A stretch of DNA of 64,000 nucleotides, taken from contig JAMLJG010000008.1 in assembly GCA_023953695.1 (NCBI GenBank), forward strand, positions 1 through 64,000. The letters are read 5' to 3'. Below the pieces are notes generated by a model, which was not told the DNA's origin, searched no databases, and saw only the letters and a list, made by a program, of their open reading frames with translations. The position numbers and the translations under genes are program-made. Origin of the DNA: Kiritimatiellia bacterium (GTDB lineage Bacteria; Verrucomicrobiota; Kiritimatiellia; CAIVKH01). Below, one piece after another: positions 8,574-17,123 of this stretch. The stretch's first letter is position 1. The number at the start of each line of letters is the position of its first letter.

Positions 8574-9707
8574 TTAGAACGTGGCTGCAAAATCCACCTG
8601 CAAGCGGTTGTAGTCCGACTCGTCGCCGCTGATGTGCTGCGTGTTCAGAAAATAGGTGACCGTCGCTTTCAGATTTTTCGCGACTTGGTAGCCGAGCGAA
8701 AACCGGTGCCCTTCGCCATCCGTTCCACCGCCGAACGAATCGGAATCTGTGAGCTGACCCACGACGGAATCCTTTTCGACGTGCCGCCAGTTATAGTTGA
8801 AGTCGAACGAGCCGGGGTCTTTGGCTTTGCCAATCTTGAGTCCCACGAGATATGCGGTGTTATCCGCGTCGGCCTCGTCATTGAAGGCATACTGCGCATA
8901 CACGCCGTAGGGAATGGAGGCGTTCTTCCACGCATCCACGAAGATTTCCGAGATGGCAAAGTCGGTGGCATAGACGAGACTTGTGCTGTTGCCCGAGGTG
9001 ACCTTTCTCATCGAGTTCCCTTTGGCTCCCTTGGCCTCGTCGAAAACGGGAGCAAATCCCTCCATGTTTTGATACTGGTATCGCGCGATGCCCGCCTGCA
9101 AGAAGGAGCGGTCTTCGCTCTGAAATCGGATCGCCGCCTGAATGCCGGCCATGGTTGTCTCGTCCGCGCTCGATCGCTCTTCGATCCAAACATTGGCGCC
9201 GTTGAGGAGCACCTGCACATCCTTGCCCCACGTGTAATTCACGGCAGCTCCTTCCGGATGATAGTCGCCGTCGAAGATGAGATCGGACGGCTGGACGAAA
9301 GGCAGCTTCATCTTGCCGAGCACGGCGCGAAGTCCCGGCAACGCGTCCGGATGGAAATCCAGGTACGCGAGGTCGAAGTAGGCCTCCTTTCGACTGCCTC
9401 CGTCGCCAAGGGTCTGGTTGCTGGAGACCGGGTCGTTGTTTTCGGACGTAGAGAACTGGACGCCCAGATCAAGTTCTTCCGTGGGCGAGACAAATGCGCC
9501 TATGCGAGCGCGAATGCGCGCTCGGTTGCGGGAGTCCTTGCCATCTTCATTAATCGTCTCATACCGAAAGCGCGCATCGCCCTTGATCTTGACCTCATCC
9601 GTCCAGGAAGGGTTGGGTTTGGCTGATTCTGCAAAACCGGTTTGCGCAAGGGTCAGGCTTGCCAGGGCCAGCGCGGCTAGCGTCGCATTCTTCAGTTTGT
9701 CGTTCAC
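8574..9707 (-). CDS. Putative outer-membrane porin of the phosphate regulon
   Basis: A 377-residue beta-barrel protein resembling the 'putative porin' family. It has an N-terminal signal peptide (ALALASLTLAQTGFAES), alternating amphipathic strands (DARFRYETINEDG, LDLGVQFSTSEN, FDLAYLDFHP) and a C-terminal aromatic residue (QVDFAATF) as needed for BAM insertion. It sits between phoR and pstS, which suggests a phosphate-starvation-inducible pore analogous to OprP/PhoE; this is inferred from position. I chose the GTG at 9707 rather than the one at 9716: GGAGAG at 9716-9721 lies 8 nt before 9707 but touches 9716. Confidence 0.85.
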   Translation of the reverse strand: MNDKLKNATLAALALASLTLAQTGFAESAKPNPSWTDEVKIKGDARFRYETINEDGKDSRNRARIRARIGAFVSPTEELDLGVQFSTSENNDPVSSNQTLGDGGSRKEAYFDLAYLDFHPDALPGLRAVLGKMKLPFVQPSDLIFDGDYHPEGAAVNYTWGKDVQVLLNGANVWIEERSSADETTMAGIQAAIRFQSEDRSFLQAGIARYQYQNMEGFAPVFDEAKGAKGNSMRKVTSGNSTSLVYATDFAISEIFVDAWKNASIPYGVYAQYAFNDEADADNTAYLVGLKIGKAKDPGSFDFNYNWRHVEKDSVVGQLTDSDSFGGGTDGEGHRFSLGYQVAKNLKATVTYFLNTQHISGDESDYNRLQVDFAATF

Positions 9708-9715
9708 GGGTGCCA

Positions 9716-9721
9716 CTCTCC
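9716..9721 (-). promoter_or_regulatory. Ribosome-binding site deciding the porin start
   Basis: On the complement the sequence is GGAGAG, 8 nt before the GTG at 9707. An in-frame GTG at 9716 would have no spacer, so the shorter product is preferred. Confidence 0.6.
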
Positions 9722-9727
9722 AAGGTC

Positions 9728-9794
9728 AGCGCCTTCGACATGAAGGCGCTACTTGCGGACAGAGAGTTGCGAACGAGTGTTAGGATTTTGTCAG
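9728..9794 (-). promoter_or_regulatory. Leader hairpin and Pho-box-like direct repeat upstream of porin-pst operon
   Basis: On the complement, 9794-9778 reads CTGACAAAATCCTAACA. This is two CTRACA half-sites with an 11-bp period, the spacing of PhoB-binding direct repeats (E. coli consensus CTGTCAT half-sites, 11 bp apart). Downstream, 9750-9728 forms a hairpin with 9-bp arms AGCGCCTTC/GAAGGCGCT and a 5-nt loop, which would lie in the 5' leader. Together they suggest a PhoB-controlled promoter in the 120-bp gap between phoR and the porin start. Confidence 0.45.
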
Positions 9795-9827
9795 GGCCGC
9801 ACTAAAAGTCTGTGATTCGTGAGGGCG

Positions 9828-11663
9828 CTAGGCGATGGGCAAATAGATCGAAAAGGTGCTGCCCTGACCCGGCTCGCTGTGAACCTCCACGCGCCCGTGG
9901 TGAGCAGCGGCGATGTGTTTCACGATTGCCAGTCCGAGTCCGGTGCCGCCTTCCTTGCTGCTGCGGGCCTTGTCCACTCGATAGAATCGCTCAAAGAGGC
10001 GCGGCAGATGCGATGCTTCGATCCCGACGCCCTGATCAATGAATTGAATCAACCATGCATCGTCCGTTGACGATACCACGATGCGAAGTGATTTGCCGGC
10101 GTCACTGTATTTGATGGCGTTCTCGATCAGATTGACCGCCGCTTGTTCCAGCAGTGGCGCGTTGATGCGCGCGCGCGCCGAGGAGGGACATTCGATCGCC
10201 ACCTCGATCTGCTTCAACTGAGCTCGTTGTTCACAGATTTGCACTGCGGATCGGAGGGTGGGGAGCAGTTCTTCGCTTTTCAATTCAATCTGCTGCTTTT
10301 CCGCCTGTTGTTCGATTCGGGAAAGGCTCAGTAGGTCCTCGAGGATAGACTGCAACCGGAGGACCTGTTTGGCCATAATTCCAAGGAATCGGCGCGCCTC
10401 ATCTGGATGTTCGATGGCGCCATCCTGCAGCGTTTCGACGAAGCCTTTGATGGATGTGAGCGGTGTCTTCAGTTCATGGGAAACGTTGGCCACAAAGTCG
10501 CGCCGCACGCGTTCGAGTCGCCGTAGTTCTGTGAGGTCGTGCATGACGATCAGCACGCCAAAGGTCATGCCGGATGCGTCGCGCAGGGGCGCGGAGTGCA
10601 CCTGCAGAATCCGCTCCGTCGCGCCCCAAAAGTGGAGTTCGGTCTCGGTCGGCGTGTTGGTGGCCAAGGTGTTCTCGATGGCCAACTGTAAGTCGGCATT
10701 CCGGATCGTTTCGCGGACTGAGCGCCCGCGCATGGAATCCATGCGCTGCTCAAAAAGCGTGGCTGCGGCCGGATTCACGTGGAGGATTCGTTCAGCGCGA
10801 TCCACTGCGACGACAGCTTCGACCATACTGGAGAGGACAGCCTCCTGCTCGTTGCGCTGGCGAATCGTCGTCTCAATCCGATCGCTCAGTTGGGCGGCCA
10901 TCGCGTTCATGGTTTCGGCGAGGCTTCCGATCTCTTCCGAATCGTGCGCTGGCACGCGATGACTGAGATGGCCCAATGCGAACTCGCGCGCTCCGGTTTT
11001 TACCCAGTTCAGTGGACGCGCAATTCGACGCGTGATCGCAATAATGAGGAGAAACGCGAGTATCCCTGTCACCGTGGCCGCGGCCGCCATCCGGCGCTGC
11101 AACTGCGCAAGGGTCACGTTGATCTCGGATAGCGAAAGCGACGCGCGCGCCACGGCGACCACTCGGTCGTCGGAACGGAGCGGAGCGGCCACGTACATCA
11201 GGAGATCGTCCGCTGTATTGCTGAAGCGCTCGGACTGGCCGATGTTGCCGCGTAGGGCGGCGATCACTTCGGGGCGGTGCGCGTGATTATCCATGGACGC
11301 GGGATCGCGAATCGAATCGGCTATGACATTGCCGCTGGGCTCGATCACCGTCAGGCGGATGGAGGCGTGCCGACCGAGTTCAACACACAGGCGTTCCAGC
11401 GCTACCGTGTCATGAGACTCCAGTTTGTCGAGAAACGCCGCTGCGGCCAGTGTTGCGTGAGAGGTCAGGCTGGATTCGACACTGCGAAGATAATAGTGAC
11501 GCACGGCGCGCGACGCAATGTAGCTCGCTGTGAGGAACGCCGTCAGCGTCACCAGCAAATAGAGCGCGTACAAATGCCGGAAGATGCTTCGTCGCGGCGC
11601 GCGCTCAGTCTTTGAGGCGATAGCCGATTCCTCGGACCGTCTCGATGTTTTTTCCGTATGCAC
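9828..11663 (-). CDS. phoR: Phosphate-regulon sensor histidine kinase PhoR
   Basis: A 611-residue kinase. Helix about 28-50; extracytoplasmic sensor about 50-185; helix about 190-210; HAMP about 212-263; PAS about 275-380; HisKA with the phospho-accepting His in VSHELKTPLTSIKGFVE; HATPase with NLIENAIKYSD and GTGLGLAIVKH. It phosphorylates PhoB. The GTG at 11663 lies inside phoB (59-bp overlap) and has GAGG 10 nt upstream; a start after the phoB stop would leave no credible ribosome-binding site. Unlike E. coli PhoR, it has a large extracytoplasmic loop, as in Gram-positive PhoR proteins. Confidence 0.92.
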   Translation of the reverse strand: MHTEKTSRRSEESAIASKTERAPRRSIFRHLYALYLLVTLTAFLTASYIASRAVRHYYLRSVESSLTSHATLAAAAFLDKLESHDTVALERLCVELGRHASIRLTVIEPSGNVIADSIRDPASMDNHAHRPEVIAALRGNIGQSERFSNTADDLLMYVAAPLRSDDRVVAVARASLSLSEINVTLAQLQRRMAAAATVTGILAFLLIIAITRRIARPLNWVKTGAREFALGHLSHRVPAHDSEEIGSLAETMNAMAAQLSDRIETTIRQRNEQEAVLSSMVEAVVAVDRAERILHVNPAAATLFEQRMDSMRGRSVRETIRNADLQLAIENTLATNTPTETELHFWGATERILQVHSAPLRDASGMTFGVLIVMHDLTELRRLERVRRDFVANVSHELKTPLTSIKGFVETLQDGAIEHPDEARRFLGIMAKQVLRLQSILEDLLSLSRIEQQAEKQQIELKSEELLPTLRSAVQICEQRAQLKQIEVAIECPSSARARINAPLLEQAAVNLIENAIKYSDAGKSLRIVVSSTDDAWLIQFIDQGVGIEASHLPRLFERFYRVDKARSSKEGGTGLGLAIVKHIAAAHHGRVEVHSEPGQGSTFSIYLPIA

Positions 11664-12294
11664 CTAGTTTTTTCCTCAGGCCGACGATCTGGACATCCAC
11701 CGCGCGCTCCGTCACGGCGTATTCCTCGCCGCGCACCCCGTCTACAATTTGTTGGCGGGTGAACACCCAGCCGGGTCGGCGCGCGAGTAGGTGCAGGATG
11801 CGAAACTCCGTGACGGTCAGACTAATCGGCTTTTCGTCAATGAGGGCTTCGTGGCGGCCGGGATGAATCAGGAGAGCGCCGCAACGGAGGGTGGGCTGCT
11901 CGCTGCCGCTCGATTCGCTGCGTTTGCGGCGAAGAATGGTTCTGATGCGCGCGATGACGACCTTTGGGCTGAACGGTTTGGCGATGTAGTCATCAGCGCC
12001 GACTTCCAGGCCGGTCACGATGTCGGACTCCTCGCCTTTGGCTGTTATCATGATGATGGGCGTCGAGCGCGTTCGTGGGTCGGCGCGCAGCGCGCGGCAG
12101 ACCTCGATCCCATCCATCTGGGGGAGCATGAGGTCGAGCAGGATGACATCCACGCGCCCGCTCTGCGCCACCTTCACGCCGTCCTCGCCTGTGGAGGCGA
12201 TGGTCGTCGTATAGCCCTCTTTCGTCAGGTTGTAGTGCAGGAGCTCTTGAATATCGCTCTCGTCTTCGATCACCAATACATTGACTTTGGCCAT
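11605..12294 (-). CDS. phoB: Phosphate-regulon response regulator PhoB
   Basis: A 229-residue OmpR-family regulator. The receiver has acidic residues EDE near the N-terminus, phospho-acceptor Asp in VILLDLMLPQMDG and Lys in AKPFSP. The C-terminal winged helix (about 135-229) ends GLRKKLGAYGKNIETVRGIGYRLKD, the usual DNA-binding and wing signature. It is the first gene of the phoBR pair, and its phosphorylated form should activate the downstream porin-pst genes. It is divergent from the M42 peptidase; the 153-bp gap must hold both promoters, but no clear -35/-10 pair stands out. Confidence 0.95.
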   Translation of the reverse strand: MAKVNVLVIEDESDIQELLHYNLTKEGYTTTIASTGEDGVKVAQSGRVDVILLDLMLPQMDGIEVCRALRADPRTRSTPIIMITAKGEESDIVTGLEVGADDYIAKPFSPKVVIARIRTILRRKRSESSGSEQPTLRCGALLIHPGRHEALIDEKPISLTVTEFRILHLLARRPGWVFTRQQIVDGVRGEEYAVTERAVDVQIVGLRKKLGAYGKNIETVRGIGYRLKD

Positions 12295-12447
12295 GGCGGA
12301 GGAAAGGCTCTTCTTCCTGTGTTAGGAAATCGTAAGAGGAATGCTAAACTTGCGCTAGTTTTATCCGCCCTCGCTTGCGCCTGTGCGTGGTGTGAGGGAT
12401 CGCCTTTTGGCCGGGACAACGGACTGCTTTCCGCATAACGTACCGCC

Positions 12448-13497
12448 ATGAATATCGAGCTGCTAAAGAAACTGTGTGAAACCCCGGGCGTGCCGAGTCG
12501 CGAGGATCGGCTGCGCGCAGTTGTTAAGGAAGCCCTCGCGCCCTTGGTAGACGACCTGACGGTTGACGTCATGGGCAACGTCATTGGTCGCAAGGCGGGG
12601 CGGGGAAAGCGGAAGGTCATGATCGCGGCCCACATGGACGAGATCGGGTTTCTGGTGAAGTACATTGACGAGAAGGGATTCTTGCGGCTGCAGACGCTCG
12701 GCGGGTTTGATCCGCGCCAGCTTTTTGCTCAGCGCGTGTTGGTGCACACGGCACAGCGCGGGGCTCTGCGCGGTGTGTTGTCCTACACCGCGAAGCCCGT
12801 CCATCTGCAGGCAGGCGATGAGGCGAAACAACCGCCGAGAGTAGAAGACTTTTTTGTTGATCTCGGGATGAAGGCGGGCGACGTGAAGAAGCAGGTGGAA
12901 ATTGGCGATATGGTAACCATGGATCGCACCCTCGAAGTGTGCGGAGAAAATATCGTCAGCAAGGCGGTGGACAATCGCGTCGGCATCTTTGTCATGATCG
13001 AAGCGCTGAAGATGCTCAAGAAGCATTCGGTGGATATCTATGCCGTGGCGACGACGCAAGAGGAAGTGGGCCTGCGCGGAGCGACCACCTCCGCCTATGC
13101 CATTGAACCCGATGTGGGCATTGCGCTCGATACGACTCTTGCCAACGATTATCCGGGCCAATCGGATGCCGATGCGATTACGCGGTTGGGGCGGGGCGCC
13201 GCGATCAAGATCATGGACGGGTCCTTGATCTGCCATCCCAAACTCGTCGCGCATTTTCGCGATGTGGCCAAGAAAAAGAAGATTCCGCATCAAATGGAGA
13301 TATTGCCGCGCGGTGGCACGGATGGTGGAGCGCTGCAGCGTGCGCGAGGCGGCAGCGCGAGCATCACGCTCAGCATACCGACGCGCTACATTCACACCGT
13401 CAATGAAATGGCGAATCGCGCCGATATCAAATCGGCGATCCAGTTGCTCGCGGCCTATCTGGCGGAAGCGCATGCGCGCGACTACGCGCTGGAATGA
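12448..13497 (+). CDS. M42-family metallo-aminopeptidase
   Basis: A 349-residue cytoplasmic peptidase of the M42 (FrvX/TET/glutamyl aminopeptidase) family, which trims short peptides as large tetrahedral assemblies. Metal-ligand motifs are in order: AAHMDEIGF (His), a central SKAVDNRVG (bridging Asp), TQEEVGLRGA (catalytic Glu-Glu), ALDTT (Asp) and a late His in PTRYIHTVNE. The active-site set is complete. It is a single gene, divergent from phoB and convergent with the next gene (41-bp gap). No Shine-Dalgarno is obvious before the ATG. Confidence 0.93.
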   Translation: MNIELLKKLCETPGVPSREDRLRAVVKEALAPLVDDLTVDVMGNVIGRKAGRGKRKVMIAAHMDEIGFLVKYIDEKGFLRLQTLGGFDPRQLFAQRVLVHTAQRGALRGVLSYTAKPVHLQAGDEAKQPPRVEDFFVDLGMKAGDVKKQVEIGDMVTMDRTLEVCGENIVSKAVDNRVGIFVMIEALKMLKKHSVDIYAVATTQEEVGLRGATTSAYAIEPDVGIALDTTLANDYPGQSDADAITRLGRGAAIKIMDGSLICHPKLVAHFRDVAKKKKIPHQMEILPRGGTDGGALQRARGGSASITLSIPTRYIHTVNEMANRADIKSAIQLLAAYLAEAHARDYALE

Positions 13498-13538
13498 GCG
13501 TTCCGGCCTGGTGGGACGCATCGCCGTGAGCGGTTCGG

Positions 13539-16235
13539 CTAGGGTTTGAGCGCGTCGAGAACCTCGACGCGGAGTGGCTCGCCGAAGAGCGTGGAGGGAT
13601 AGATCAGGGGGCGGAGTGTCCACGAGCCCGCGTCGCTTGGGGTCCACGTGAGGTGTGCGGTGGCGCCGGGTGCGGTTTCGCGAAGGGGGAGGAGGAGGGG
13701 GCGAAAGCCATTTCGTACGGCAGAAATCCATACGGAGCCGACGTTTCCGGTGACGGAGGCTGTCCAGCGCGATAGGCCGGTGTTGAGCACGTCCATTTGG
13801 AGGGGTTCGCGAAGTGGCGCTTGCAGGGTCGCTTCGGTTTCAAATGAGGAGGCGAGCTGCCATTGGGCGTTGAAGAATTGGAGTGGCTCCGGCGGTTGGA
13901 CGGGACCGCCGGCGAGGTTGAGGAGAGGGGTTTCGGAGGATAGGCGATCCCAGCCGATGGCGCGCAGTTCGTCGGTGGCTTCCGGGCCGGCCGTTTCCTT
14001 TTCGCGCGTCCAGAGTTCGGGAAGGCCACCGGGCGCGTTTCCGATGTCCACCTCGCGTCCGCGCCAGGGTGGGATGGTTAGCGATTCGTGTCGCCAATCC
14101 TGCGCTCGCGCGCGGAGGGTGTCGCCGCTCGGACGCCACGCGCCATCGGGTCGAATGAGTCCGCGGTCGAGGCCGTCGGCATCGAGAGGACCGCCGACTA
14201 TTCGGTCCAGGATTACGCCTGCCGCGTGTGTGCGCACGAGGGCGCGGAGCTGCGCATCGAGCTGTTCGGCCTGCGTCCGAAGGGTGTCGGGTGTGGGCGG
14301 GTAGGGGATGGTTGCCGAGACGTCAAACCAGAGGATTGGCTTGCTGCCGCTGACGGCGCGCGCGTAGGCGGTGAAAAACGCGGTGCGGTTCGGGTCGGTG
14401 GGGTCGAGCGCTGCGCCATCGAGCGAGAGGAAGTCCAGTTGCCATGCGCCTGCTGCGGGATCGAGCGTGGTGGCGCTTGGCGCGGTGAAGAGGCCGGTCC
14501 AGCCGGATGCCAGCAGGAGGTTTCGACAGGCGCGGTAGTGGCGGGCGATGAAATCGTTGAGGAATCGGCGCGCGGCGAGTTGGAGTTCGGTGGAGAGGCC
14601 TGCGTTTTTGTCCCAAAGCGATGCGGGAGAAAATGTTTGCACGTCGGCGTTGAGAAGCGCTTGCGCATGTTCTGGGCTGCCATATTGCTCGCGTATCCAG
14701 TGTGCCCAGGCGGCGTTGAGCCGCTCGTTTTGTTCGCCGTTCTGCGGTGGCGCGATGGGGCCGGGAGAAATGGCGAAGATGCGGCTGTTGGGCGCGAGGC
14801 GCAGCGCTTCGAGTTGTTCTTTGGCGAGCGACTCGTTGGGCTTCCAGGGGGAGAGCGCGGGGAGTTCGAGGAGGATCGCGAGCTGGTTGTTCCGCAATTC
14901 GTCGAGCAGGATGCGAAGTTGTGGGGCTTGCGCGATCGAGGTATAGGCGACGGTGAGGCTGTTGATTCCGGCGTCTCGGAAGCGGGTGAGGTCGGCGCGT
15001 AGGAGGTCGAGGTTGAAGACGTCCGGATCGAGTGCGTTTTGGTGGGGCGTTGCGGCGTGCGAGACGAGTCGCGCGCCGAGGCGCGCCGAGGGGCGGCGAC
15101 CGAGGATGAAGGTGGAGCCGCGCGCGCCGATGCGATCCTCTCCGACAGCGCGCGCTGATGGATTTTCAGGGCGCAGGCGGAGCGGTTGGCGCGTTTCGTC
15201 TATGATTTCGCCCGTTTCCGGGTTCGCCAACGCCACGCGGAGCGTCATGCGTTGCGGTTGGTCGGCGCGGCGCGAGGCGGCGCCGAAGAAGAGCGAGGTG
15301 GTGACGAGGGTTGCGGAGGCATTGAGCGAGATGGTTTCGGCGATCCGGCGCGTGACGACGCGCTGCTCGTTTTCCATTTCCGCGACGATGCGCCAGGGGC
15401 CGCTGCCGGCAGGAGTTGCGGCGAATTGCGCGGAAATGTGAATGGGTTCGTTCGCCTCCAGGGCGAAGCGATCGAGTCCGGCATGGATGAGGAATTGGCG
15501 TTGGTAGAGACGGGATGCGGCGGTTTGCAGGAGGGCTTGTTGCGCGCGCGCAAAGGCGGGGTCTGCGTCCCATCCGATCCAGCCCCACGCGCGGAGAGGC
15601 GCCTGCGTGGATGCTTCGATCCAAAGCGACGCGGGCCATCCTTGGATGGCACCCGCTGCATCGCGCGCCTCGGCAAGTGGAATCCATCGCTGGGAAGCGG
15701 TGGCGACACCGCTGTTGCCCGTGGGCCGGGGGAATGGGCTTTGCATGCGGATGGGCTGAGCGCTCGAGAGGGTTCCGGCTGGGAGTCCGCGCAGGTTGCG
15801 TGTTGTGAAGGAGAAGAACTCGCTCGCCGGGCGCAGCAGTGTGCAGGTTGTATCGCCCGGCGCATGAGTTGGATCGAGTCCCCAAAAGAGCGCGCGGCCG
15901 CCGCGAGAGAGATAGAGCGCGAGCGAGCGCCATGTTTCGGGAGAGAGTTCGCGGACGCGTGGCACGACGAGGACAGTTCCCTCGCGCCGCAAGATCGGTC
16001 CGCTTGCGGCCAGTTGATTGGCGACTAGCGAGGTTGCGTTGGGGAAGGCTTTGCGAAGGATTGCGCTCGTGGCTCGGTCTTGCTCGGGTTGCGCCTCATC
16101 GCCGTGGGTCAAAATGGCCACGGCGTTTTGCGGGAGGGGCGCGGAGGGCCAGTCGTCCTGGCGAGGGCCGCAACCGGTCAGCGCGGTGAAAACGGCCAGC
16201 GCGAGGAAGCCGATAAGCGACGGGATCGCCTTCAT
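13539..16235 (-). CDS. Large predicted lipoprotein of unknown function, TIM-barrel-like centre
   Basis: An 898-residue protein starting MKAIPSLIGFLALAV, with a lipobox LTGC at about residues 19-22, so probably membrane-anchored. About residues 60-330 look like a GATase/beta-sandwich mixture (LTHGDEAQPE, GRALFWGLD). About 385-720 contain alternating strand/helix segments typical of a glycosidase barrel (FRDAGINSLTVAYTS, LAILLELPAL, GVILDRIVGG). The C-terminus is beta-rich. I cannot assign a family or point to catalytic acids. It lies 6 bp after the Popeye-type gene and is probably cotranscribed with it. Confidence 0.6.
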   Translation of the reverse strand: MKAIPSLIGFLALAVFTALTGCGPRQDDWPSAPLPQNAVAILTHGDEAQPEQDRATSAILRKAFPNATSLVANQLAASGPILRREGTVLVVPRVRELSPETWRSLALYLSRGGRALFWGLDPTHAPGDTTCTLLRPASEFFSFTTRNLRGLPAGTLSSAQPIRMQSPFPRPTGNSGVATASQRWIPLAEARDAAGAIQGWPASLWIEASTQAPLRAWGWIGWDADPAFARAQQALLQTAASRLYQRQFLIHAGLDRFALEANEPIHISAQFAATPAGSGPWRIVAEMENEQRVVTRRIAETISLNASATLVTTSLFFGAASRRADQPQRMTLRVALANPETGEIIDETRQPLRLRPENPSARAVGEDRIGARGSTFILGRRPSARLGARLVSHAATPHQNALDPDVFNLDLLRADLTRFRDAGINSLTVAYTSIAQAPQLRILLDELRNNQLAILLELPALSPWKPNESLAKEQLEALRLAPNSRIFAISPGPIAPPQNGEQNERLNAAWAHWIREQYGSPEHAQALLNADVQTFSPASLWDKNAGLSTELQLAARRFLNDFIARHYRACRNLLLASGWTGLFTAPSATTLDPAAGAWQLDFLSLDGAALDPTDPNRTAFFTAYARAVSGSKPILWFDVSATIPYPPTPDTLRTQAEQLDAQLRALVRTHAAGVILDRIVGGPLDADGLDRGLIRPDGAWRPSGDTLRARAQDWRHESLTIPPWRGREVDIGNAPGGLPELWTREKETAGPEATDELRAIGWDRLSSETPLLNLAGGPVQPPEPLQFFNAQWQLASSFETEATLQAPLREPLQMDVLNTGLSRWTASVTGNVGSVWISAVRNGFRPLLLPLRETAPGATAHLTWTPSDAGSWTLRPLIYPSTLFGEPLRVEVLDALKP

Positions 16236-16241
16236 TGCGGC

Positions 16242-16925
16242 CTATTCGGGTTCCTGCTGCGCCGCTTGATTGGCCGCTTTGATTTTGCTGGAGAGGTCGC
16301 GCGCCAAAATCTTTTGCAGCTTGATGAGAAGGACGGGATTCAGTTGATCCAGGCTCTGAATCTTCTCTTGCGGCCAAACGCGGCAGTGCACCGCGCCATC
16401 GGCGATGACATCGGCCGAAGCGGGTTCGCCCGTGACGAAGCTCATTTCCGCTACGAATTTTCCGCGGCCGAGCCGCGCGAGGGTTGCTTCCTCTTTGCGC
16501 ACCACGACTTCGCCATCGAGCAGCAGCACGAGATTGTTCTGTTTTTCTCCGTGGCGAATGAGTTGTTGCCCGTCGAAAATCCGCTCTTCACCCAGTTCCC
16601 AGAGATAGAGGAACTCGCGGCGGGTCATCGGGAGAAACACGAGTTGGTAGATCAATTCTTGTGCGCGCGGGAGGCGCACCGCCCGGCGTTCGGAGAGCAG
16701 GCCCACGATGCGGACTCCATTGATCGCAACGAAGGCGAAGTTCCAGAACGACATGGGCATGTTTCCGATGCGATAGGCATAGATGCCCAGCAATGTCTGC
16801 GCGGCGACCAGAATGATGCGCAGCCAGAGGATGTCGCGCGCCAGCAGGCCCAACAGCATCAGGAAATAGCCGGTGTTGATCAGCAGGGTGTTTAGAGGCA
16901 TATCCATCATCGAATTGCGCGCCAT
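16242..16925 (-). CDS. Popeye-type membrane protein with cyclic-nucleotide-binding domain
   Basis: A 227-residue protein. Three closely spaced helices (about residues 9-28, 30-48 and 50-72) precede a linker rich in aromatics and basic residues (SERRAVRLPRAQELIYQLVFLPMTRREFLYLW). A cNMP-binding beta-roll (about 110-215) follows, with GEKQNNLVLLLDGEVVV and a phosphate-binding-cassette-like FVAEMSFVTGEPASADV. This order matches the Popeye family. Binding of cAMP is not certain, because the cassette Arg expected after the small residues is replaced. The ATG at 16925 was chosen since the longer open frame runs antisense into the divergent gene. Confidence 0.78.
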   Translation of the reverse strand: MARNSMMDMPLNTLLINTGYFLMLLGLLARDILWLRIILVAAQTLLGIYAYRIGNMPMSFWNFAFVAINGVRIVGLLSERRAVRLPRAQELIYQLVFLPMTRREFLYLWELGEERIFDGQQLIRHGEKQNNLVLLLDGEVVVRKEEATLARLGRGKFVAEMSFVTGEPASADVIADGAVHCRVWPQEKIQSLDQLNPVLLIKLQKILARDLSSKIKAANQAAQQEPE

Positions 16926-17016
16926 CTTGCGAAAATCGGGGCGAAGCGAAAAGCTCAAATGCAGCTCGATGAATGCGGCGGACGGCGCGGTTGGGTGGCT
17001 CGAAAAAAAGACGGGC

Positions 17017-17038
17017 GCGAATGGAAATCGCCATTCGC
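17017..17038. other. Short hairpin in divergent promoter region
   Basis: Arms GCGAATGG/CCATTCGC (8 bp) around a 6-nt loop, in the 198-bp gap between two divergently transcribed genes. It could be an operator or a leader hairpin. The rest of the gap shows no clear promoter. Confidence 0.3.
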
Positions 17039-17123
17039 CACGGGGCGAAAGTTTGTTAGGGTGTCCCTCTGAAGCGGGGTGGAGTGCCCTGCGGTTACCT
17101 GTATTGGGTGGCGGCCCTTTTCG

